Assembly (NCBI GenBank): GCA_963924555.1
Contig: OZ004590.1
Span: forward strand, 5,448,001 to 5,512,000
Origin: Crambe crambe
Taxonomy: Eukaryota > Porifera > Demospongiae > Poecilosclerida > Crambeidae
DNA: 64,000 nt
Direction of reading: 5' to 3'
The position numbers and the translations under genes are program-made. Below, piece after piece: positions 57,972 to 64,000 of this stretch (the stretch's first letter is position 1; each line of letters opens with the position of its first letter). The notes under the pieces are model-generated. The model saw only the letters and a program-made list of their open reading frames with translations. It was not told the origin of the DNA and searched no databases.

Positions 57972-59289
57972 ATGGCAGAAGGAGAAATGGACCTTTTTAA
58001 AGCGGAATTTAAATTTTATAAGAAGATCTCTGCTGACCATAGTCATGTTTTGGACTTCAGATGTTCTGATAGCGTCAAACGATCCAAGGTATGTCTGCTA
58101 TCATTATGAAAGGTAGGTACTCCTAATAACCACACTGATATGAAAGGTAGGCATGGAAACTTGTAAATCAGACCAGCCTAAGACGGAAGCATTTGGTCTC
58201 AAACCACTCTCAGAATGGAAAATTTACACTGTTCCCAGTATCTCAGGACTCCTGATACTTCCTGACTTGTTCCAGTCTGGAGGTCAGCATTACTGGGTCA
58301 AACGGTGTCTTAAAGACTACCCCTGCAAGCCTAATATCTGCAATCTGGATGCACATATGCAGAGGGATGGAGACGGTAGCCTTTGGCCTCACAATCGATC
58401 AGATCAAGTTTACAAATCAGATATTTGCTCGGTTGAATCATGCAGAGGAGGAATTCCTTCAGTCCCAGAGCGAAAACGAATGAAAATTTCCCAAGGGAAT
58501 GCAGAAAAGGAGGAAGCACTACCAATTCCCAAAGAGAGCCCCCTGTACCGGCTGCGATGGGTGACTCTGGGATACCATTACAACTGGACCACCAAGGAGT
58601 ATAAGAGTGATATGAGGTCTCCCTTTCCAAGTGATTTAGCTCAGCTCTCTTCACTCATACTCCACCATGCTGGATTCCCCAGGTATGTTGTTATCATTTC
58701 TACTAAAGTTACAGATAATATTTCAATAATCATTTTAAAAATCCTTTCACAGGTTCAAAGCAGAGGCCGCCATCGTGAATTACTATCATCTTGACTCCTC
58801 TCTATCAGGACATACAGATCATTCTGAGAAGGACTTGACTCAACCGTTACTTTCAATAAGGTACTCGCTGTTCCATACCAATGAACTCACAACTCTATTT
58901 CAAATCGCAGCTTTGGACAATCTGCTATTTTTTTGATTGGTGGGAAAACCAAGCAAGTTCGACCCATTCCAATTCTACTGAAGAGTGGAGATGTTATGAT
59001 CATGTCTGGGGATGCTCGTTTGGCATATCATGGTGTCCCAAAAATCCTCTCCCCTAGCACTTCAGATAAAGAACAAGTCCCAACATCCTTGAGTGCTGCA
59101 ACTATTACACATGGGTTATGTCATTACAGTGAAGGAACCAATCCTACTTGTGCTGCTGGAACTACTTCAAATGATTGTTTGTATTGTTGTGAATTGGTTT
59201 CTCTCTGGCATAACGTCACTTCATATCTCTCAATGTCTCGTATCAACATCAATGTAAGACAAGTCATATCTGATCAATACAAATTCTGA
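57972..59289 (+). CDS. ALKBH1: ALKBH1, AlkB-type Fe(II)/2-oxoglutarate dioxygenase
   Basis: Nucleic-acid demethylase (tRNA m1A and mitochondrial tRNA roles in mammals). ATG at 57972 (MAEGEMDLFKAEFKFYKK). Exon 2 begins at about 58147 so that the frame enters FGLKPLSEWKIYTVPSISG. Catalytic residues: Fe-binding HxD in SGHTDHSEKD (about 58812), distal His in LAYHGVPKI (about 59028), 2-oxoglutarate Arg in SRININVRQV (about 59236). Nucleotide lid LRWVTLGYHYNWTTKEY and SFGQSAIFLIGGKTK match the family. An insertion of about 40 residues (about 59060-59200, Ser/Thr/Cys-rich) lies between the distal His and Arg motifs. Complete, about four exons. Confidence 0.93.
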
Positions 59290-59417
59290 TCACATCCACA
59301 ACACAACATAATATGAAAATAAAAGTACAATAACAATTGGTGGGCACTTAATTGAACATAAAAATATAGTCATGTAGAATAGGTAGGATATGTAGTTCTT
59401 GTTTGATCTAGCTGATA

Positions 59418-60646
59418 CTATACTACTTTGAGCTGGTATTTTTCTACTTCTGCAAACTCAGAGTTCATTTTTTTCACCCATTCTTCCAGTTCAGTAGATT
59501 TCTGCACAAACATTCAATAATGATGAAGTTAAGTACTACAATGGAATCTTATGCAGGTGTGGGACTCCTAACATGCGAGCAATCAGGACACATCATAAGT
59601 GTCAGCATCCACAATAACCTATAATAATTATTCAGTACCTACCCGGGTGGTCTTTTTTGCTTTTCTTCTTCTCTGTATCTTGGAAGGTTGGATGGGAAAG
59701 TCGTACACACTACTAAATTTGAGCTTCTTTACTGGTGCAGCCGGCACACCAGTTGAACTTCTCTTTCTAGAAACTTCTGGACTTACAGATAACTCAATAG
59801 GTGAGAAGGTGAATGGAGACTCCAGATCTTCAAATCCTAATAATGATTCTCTTTTCCCATCATTCTGAGGAGTTGACCCACCCAGTAAGGGTCTTGGAAC
59901 TTTGAACTCTGTATCTGTTTCTGGACTTGTCTTTGGGCAAGTTGTGCTAGTTTCTGAAGATCCACTGGAAGTATCAGTGATGGAATTCTTTAGTCTCCTG
60001 GATATGATCCTGCTACTAGTCCTTGTGTGACCAGCGCCATCACCTTTCTCCTTGGACTCACTAGGCATCTTTTTTAATAGGGTGAGAGTTCTAGTTTGTG
60101 TGGTTGGTCCTAATTCATCCTTTTTGTCATGTGACTTCCTCGACGTTGCCCTGCTCCCTGGTCTTGGGACTCTACTTTTAGAAGGTCTGTTACTGGTGAC
60201 CTCTATATTCTCTTGGTCTTCCTTTCCATGTTCTTCCTCAGGATTTTCTAAGTCTTCATATCCACTTTCTGGTCTTGGGACTCTACTTTTAGAAGGTCTG
60301 TTACTGGTGACCTCTATATTCTCTTTGTCTTCCTTTCCGTGTTCTTCCTCGGGACTTTCTAAGTCTTCACATCTCATGATACCATCACCACTTTCATTGG
60401 GAGATTTATTCTGAGGTTTTCAAATAATACAAATTTCGCAGTTTACATGTATCAACTTACCAAATACTTTTTTGCAAGCCTTTCAATCGTAGCTCTTGCC
60501 TCCTTTTGAGAGTTACTATCTTCTTCTACTGTAGATATAGAATGAGTGAACTTTAAGCTCTACCCTTTTGTCATTTCTAAATTACCTTCCCGTATCTTTT
60601 CACTTTGTTCTCTAGGTTTTCCCTTCTTCCTTCTTCTAGAAGGCAT
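59418..60646 (-). CDS. CDCA5-like: Sororin-like cohesion protector
   Basis: Protects cohesin by opposing WAPL at PDS5 during S/G2. ATG at 60646 (MPSRRRKKGKPREQSEK), several exons, final exon from about 59502. The diagnostic C-terminal sororin block is present: STELEEWVKKMNSEFAEVEKYQLKVV, ending at 59418. A KEN box (KEDKENIEV, about 60318) fits APC/C-Cdh1 degradation. SPFTFSP (about 59810) sits where sororins carry an aromatic PDS5-binding motif. A 34-residue block ending SNRPSKSRVPRP occurs twice in tandem; one copy has KEN and the other QEN. Otherwise low complexity, as usual for sororins. Divergent from OVCA2 (117 bp). Confidence 0.82.
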
Positions 60647-60763
60647 TGCAAAAATGCAACTGCAGCTAGTTCCCGCCTTCGAAAAATTCTAAATGAAGCA
60701 CACCTTGTTGATGTTCTAAATAAAGCACGCCTGCGTTTAGGCCTTGGCTAGCTTCGAAATCAA

Positions 60764-61411
60764 ATGGGGAAGCTAAAGGTTCTGTGTATTCATGGTTACC
60801 GTCAAAACGAGAAGATATTCAGAGAAAAGAGCGGAGGCTTCAGGAAGCTGGTTAAGAAACACATAGAGTTTACTTTTCTTTCAGCTCCTCATGAAATACC
60901 AGAAGAAGCAAACCTAGCACGACCTGAAGAAGAACGAGAGAAAGGTTGGTGGTTCTCTAGACCTGAAAGAAATTACAGTGCAATGGATCAGACGGATTTG
61001 TGCACAGGATACCAAGAATCGCTTCAATGCATCAAAGACAAATTATCCAGCGAGGGTCCATTTGATGGCATCTTGGGCTTCAGTCAAGGAGCAGCATTTG
61101 TGTCACTTCTCTGTACTTACCGTGGAGATACAAACAACAATATAGATTTTAAATTTGCTATAATGATAGCTGGATTTCGATCACAGGTGGCTCCACATTG
61201 CGTCATGTACAACACTCCCATAGACTGCCCAAGTTTCCATGCCATAGGAAGTACAGATGGTGTTATCCCCACACAAGCAAGTGAAGAGTTACTTTCAGCC
61301 TTTGTGGGTGGTGTAGCTTACAGACACGATGGCGGTCACTATGTACCATCTTCACCACAACTCAGAACAGCTTTACTAGAATTTTTAGCACCCTTTATCA
61401 GTAAGATATGA
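60764..61411 (+). CDS. OVCA2: OVCA2/FSH1-type serine hydrolase
   Basis: Alpha/beta hydrolase, single exon, 215 residues, typical of the family. N-terminal LKVLCIHGYRQNEKIF, then KGWWFSRPE, nucleophile Ser in ILGFSQGAAF, acidic residue in IGSTDGVIP and catalytic His in RHDGGHYVP. Human OVCA2 hydrolyses long-chain alkyl esters; substrate here is not known. No introns, in contrast to neighbours. Confidence 0.94.
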   Translation: MGKLKVLCIHGYRQNEKIFREKSGGFRKLVKKHIEFTFLSAPHEIPEEANLARPEEEREKGWWFSRPERNYSAMDQTDLCTGYQESLQCIKDKLSSEGPFDGILGFSQGAAFVSLLCTYRGDTNNNIDFKFAIMIAGFRSQVAPHCVMYNTPIDCPSFHAIGSTDGVIPTQASEELLSAFVGGVAYRHDGGHYVPSSPQLRTALLEFLAPFISKI

Positions 61412-62671
61412 AACATGAAAGAAAAAAAATATTTTTTTTTCCCTAACTTAGAAGGAACACTGTAAACGGATAGAGGTAGGGGGATTAGATTACAGTTCTT
61501 ATTGAGTACAAATTAAAAAATAAAAGTATGAAGTGAGTAGTTTTATTGTAGACTTATCTTAACCATGCTTGCATTCTGATTCTCATGAGAACCTAATAAT
61601 GATAATATTAATATGAATGAATAAAAATAGTAAAAGCATAAATGAGCCTTACCAAAAAAAAATTGCATGTCCCTTTAATGTTGGAATTCAGTCTCCAAGA
61701 GAAGCGGAGAGAGGAGAACGGGACCTGGTCCTCGATCTGCTAGGACTGGTGATCCTGACAAAGAATAATGTGAACATTGAAAATTGCAGGGGGTTTGCCC
61801 TTAAAGTACTTTCACCTTAAACCATGATTTGCAAAAGTTATAAGCTTACTTTCCTTGCAATGATCATACAATGTCTCATCGATGAACACAGCAGTATTCA
61901 AAGTCTCATGCATTTACTGCGAATGTCCAGCTGGAATTATCACAAATCATGCAAAGCAACTCCACAGGTGATTATTCTAATAATGCTTGGTATATTTAGC
62001 TTATTTCACACTAACATTAGCAGACTTTTTCATTTTCACACAGCTGTTCACTAATGAGTGTGGTTCACGTTGATAGGGTATTATATCTCAAGTTTTCAAT
62101 CCTCTTTCTCATCCAAAATTTGACCTTTGTCACCAGCAAGATATACTAATATTTTGTCATGAATAACCATTAACCTTCAGGTGAATTGATCGTCAAAAAA
62201 TGCATATTTTACTCCATTCCAATTTCACTCTTTATCATTTCACATTGTCATTTTCATGTCAAACTACAAATTTTAAGCTGGTAAGCTCGATGCACAACTT
62301 TTCAATCACTGCAATCACTGCTGATGGAAACGTGATAACTAAAGCAAACTTCATGAAGCTGAAGAAGATATCACGAAGCTGAAGAAGATATCAGAATGCG
62401 AAGATTCCAGAATGATCACTCCGAGATAGATTGGATCTGTAGCGGCATGGTGTTTCTTTGCGATCTAACAATGAATCATTGCTTACCCATCACAAATGGC
62501 TCTTTGCCATCATAATAATAAAGGTCTCTTTTTTGAAACATTAGTGCATTGGGATACAACATTTGGATCGATCAAAATTAACAACACTGGGTGCATGTGA
62601 GGTATCTTATGAAGCAGCCCTGTTTAACAAAGAGACACACAAGCTCAAATAATTCTTATCATTATGTTGTA
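61412..62671. other. 1.26-kb stretch without a supported gene
   Basis: AT-rich sequence with only short, compositionally random open frames on both strands. It probably holds the OVCA2 3' UTR, intergenic DNA and the 3' UTR or last exon(s) of the minus-strand gene to the right. A short direct repeat (AGCTGAAGAAGATATCA) lies at about 62356-62392. Confidence 0.6.
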
Positions 62672-64000
62672 TTAACCCCTACTTCTTATCATAACTAACC
62701 TTTTACGCTTCTGATTACTACGACGATGTCCCCCACCACGGGGAACCATTACAGGGGATATGTCGCCCAAATCAGAGTGTGAGGCATATTCTCTATCAGA
62801 ATACCCACCATGCTTGTCGTCAGGATAACCTCCATGCCTCTCCTTCTCCACATAACCACCACGCCTCTCGTTAGAGTAGCTTCGATGTTGATTCTTTTCT
62901 GGGTATCCCCTGTGTCGCTCCTCTGAATACACTCCATGCCGTTCCTTCACAACAAAGCGGGTAGGACGATCCTCATCCCTGTAATCCAGCTCTCGCAATT
63001 CACGTGATTCAACACTTCTTTTCCCATTCTTTACTTCATAAGACCTGGTTGTAACACTGCGCTCAGCCGAATACTCCCCTCGGTGGCTTTCAGATCCATA
63101 CTGGTGAGACTCGTACACAGGTTCATTCCTGTATGTGTCCATTTCATAACTGTCGCGATAAGCACTGGGGATGTTGCTGGAGTATTCGTAACGACTCTTT
63201 GAGGGAGGAGGGGAAGAGTGGGAAGAACTCCTGTAATCACTCTCGCGAGGAGCCTTGCGATGCTTCTGCGAGGAATGCTTGGGTGGGGGGAGAGGGGAGA
63301 GGCTGCTGGGACTCCTACTTCGGCTTGAAGAAGGGGTGCGGCTCAACGAGGACCTTGACTGTGACCTTGATTTGGGAGGCCTCTGGAAACCGTGATGGGA
63401 CTTTTGATGAGGTGACCTATCACGATAGTCACCGTCATCGTCGTCGTCATACTCATCCCATCGGCTGCCACTATACTGTTCTCCTTTATAGTGCCCGCCT
63501 CCACTGCTTCGATACTCACCCTTGCTGCTATATTTGTTGTGATAAGGACCAGAGCCTTCTCTCTTGTGCATGCCTTTGGACTCATAATCGTCTCTCCGAC
63601 TGACTCTGTGTTGGCGATACTCTATGTCTGGACCGTGTCTGTCATCCCTTCCTTCATCGTACCCCCAATTCCCTCGGTTGTAGTCTTTCTTTCCACCACC
63701 ACCACTATAATCTTGCTTGTTGTACCTTCCTCGACCTCGGCCCCTTCCTCTTGGGTAATAATCATCATAGTAGTTATCACGAGACCCTCCAGAATCATAA
63801 TTATCTCTGTAACCCCCTCCACGTCCACCACGAAATCCTCTCGTGTTACGCCCACCAAATCCATATCCGCCTCTTCCCGAGTTGTAACCTCCACCTCTTC
63901 CTCCCCTGGGCCCGTAGTTCTCTCCATAATCCCTTCCTCCACTCTTGTTTCGGTCACCATAACCATGACCAGAATCATGGTAATTGCTCTGATTCCGGTA
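62672..64000 (-). CDS. RGG/RS-rich protein, C-terminal part (continues past right edge)
   Basis: Minus-strand frame entering from the right edge. From the edge inwards: Gly/Arg-rich segment with RGG and RGRGR motifs (about 63980-63620), then a Ser/Arg-rich region (KSRSQSRSSLSRTPSSSRSR, about 63380-63300), then Tyr/Arg/Glu-rich imperfect repeats of the type RHGGYxEE (about 62960-62800), ending near KRKR with stop at 62672 or splicing out at AG/GTTAGT (about 62698). Composition fits a nuclear RNA-binding or splicing-associated protein; the N-terminal domains that would identify it are outside the window. I do not assign a family. Confidence 0.65.
   Translation of the reverse strand, partial: YRNQSNYHDSGHGYGDRNKSGGRDYGENYGPRGGRGGGYNSGRGGYGFGGRNTRGFRGGRGGGYRDNYDSGGSRDNYYDDYYPRGRGRGRGRYNKQDYSGGGGKKDYNRGNWGYDEGRDDRHGPDIEYRQHRVSRRDDYESKGMHKREGSGPYHNKYSSKGEYRSSGGGHYKGEQYSGSRWDEYDDDDDGDYRDRSPHQKSHHGFQRPPKSRSQSRSSLSRTPSSSRSRSPSSLSPLPPPKHSSQKHRKAPRESDYRSSSHSSPPPSKSRYEYSSNIPSAYRDSYEMDTYRNEPVYESHQYGSESHRGEYSAERSVTTRSYEVKNGKRSVESRELRELDYRDEDRPTRFVVKERHGVYSEERHRGYPEKNQHRSYSNERRGGYVEKERHGGYPDDKHGGYSDREYASHSDLGDISPVMVPRGGGHRRSNQKRKRLVMIRSRG

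Noticed and set aside
61617-62382. Short plus-strand ORFs
   Set aside because: Random composition, no splice continuity, no recognisable domain.

Overview
This window reads as nuclear DNA of a sponge, most likely a demosponge close to Amphimedon queenslandica. The evidence is very dense gene packing (about 20 protein genes in 64 kb), mostly 50-150 bp introns, AT-rich intergenic DNA, animal-type gene families (usherin, SCYL1, sororin, anoctamin, ASB) and a few short inverted-repeat elements confined to introns. The species assignment is inference; no species-diagnostic marker was tested.

Layout, left to right: usherin-like extracellular matrix gene (minus, runs off the left edge); SPTLC2 serine palmitoyltransferase (plus, with large repeat-filled introns); a three-exon globin (minus); anoctamin-10-like scramblase/channel (plus); atlastin GTPase (minus) and Rab4 (plus) from a shared promoter; ADAT3 tRNA deaminase subunit (plus) with a tRNA-Glu(UUC) gene in one intron; selenoprotein W (plus, in-frame UGA); MCFD2-like EF-hand protein (minus); an ARM-like/arginyltransferase (ATE1) fusion (minus); SNW1 splicing factor, SCYL1 pseudokinase and eIF5 (all plus); LCLAT1-type acyltransferase (minus) divergent from a TPR-CHAT-degenerate STAND gene (plus) across a short region carrying three kappaB-type sites; CLPTM1 (plus); an ankyrin/SOCS-box protein (minus); a small unrecognised protein (plus); RRP36 (minus) divergent from ALKBH1 (plus); sororin (minus) divergent from OVCA2 (plus); and an RGG/RS-rich protein (minus, runs off the right edge).

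Most genes are housekeeping and unrelated in pathway, but many are head-to-head with fewer than 400 bp between starts, so shared promoters are the main organising feature. The points most worth a second look are the caspase-like TPR-CHAT gene with an inactivated STAND-like module and upstream kappaB sites duplicated with the neighbouring gene's start, the ATE1 fusion, the selenoprotein W gene that standard annotation would truncate, the tRNA gene inside ADAT3, the conserved B12.2/G7.0 globin introns, and several intronic MITE-like elements.

Coordinates of multi-exon genes run from start codon to stop codon and include introns. Exon junctions were read by eye from GT/AG signals and reading-frame continuity.
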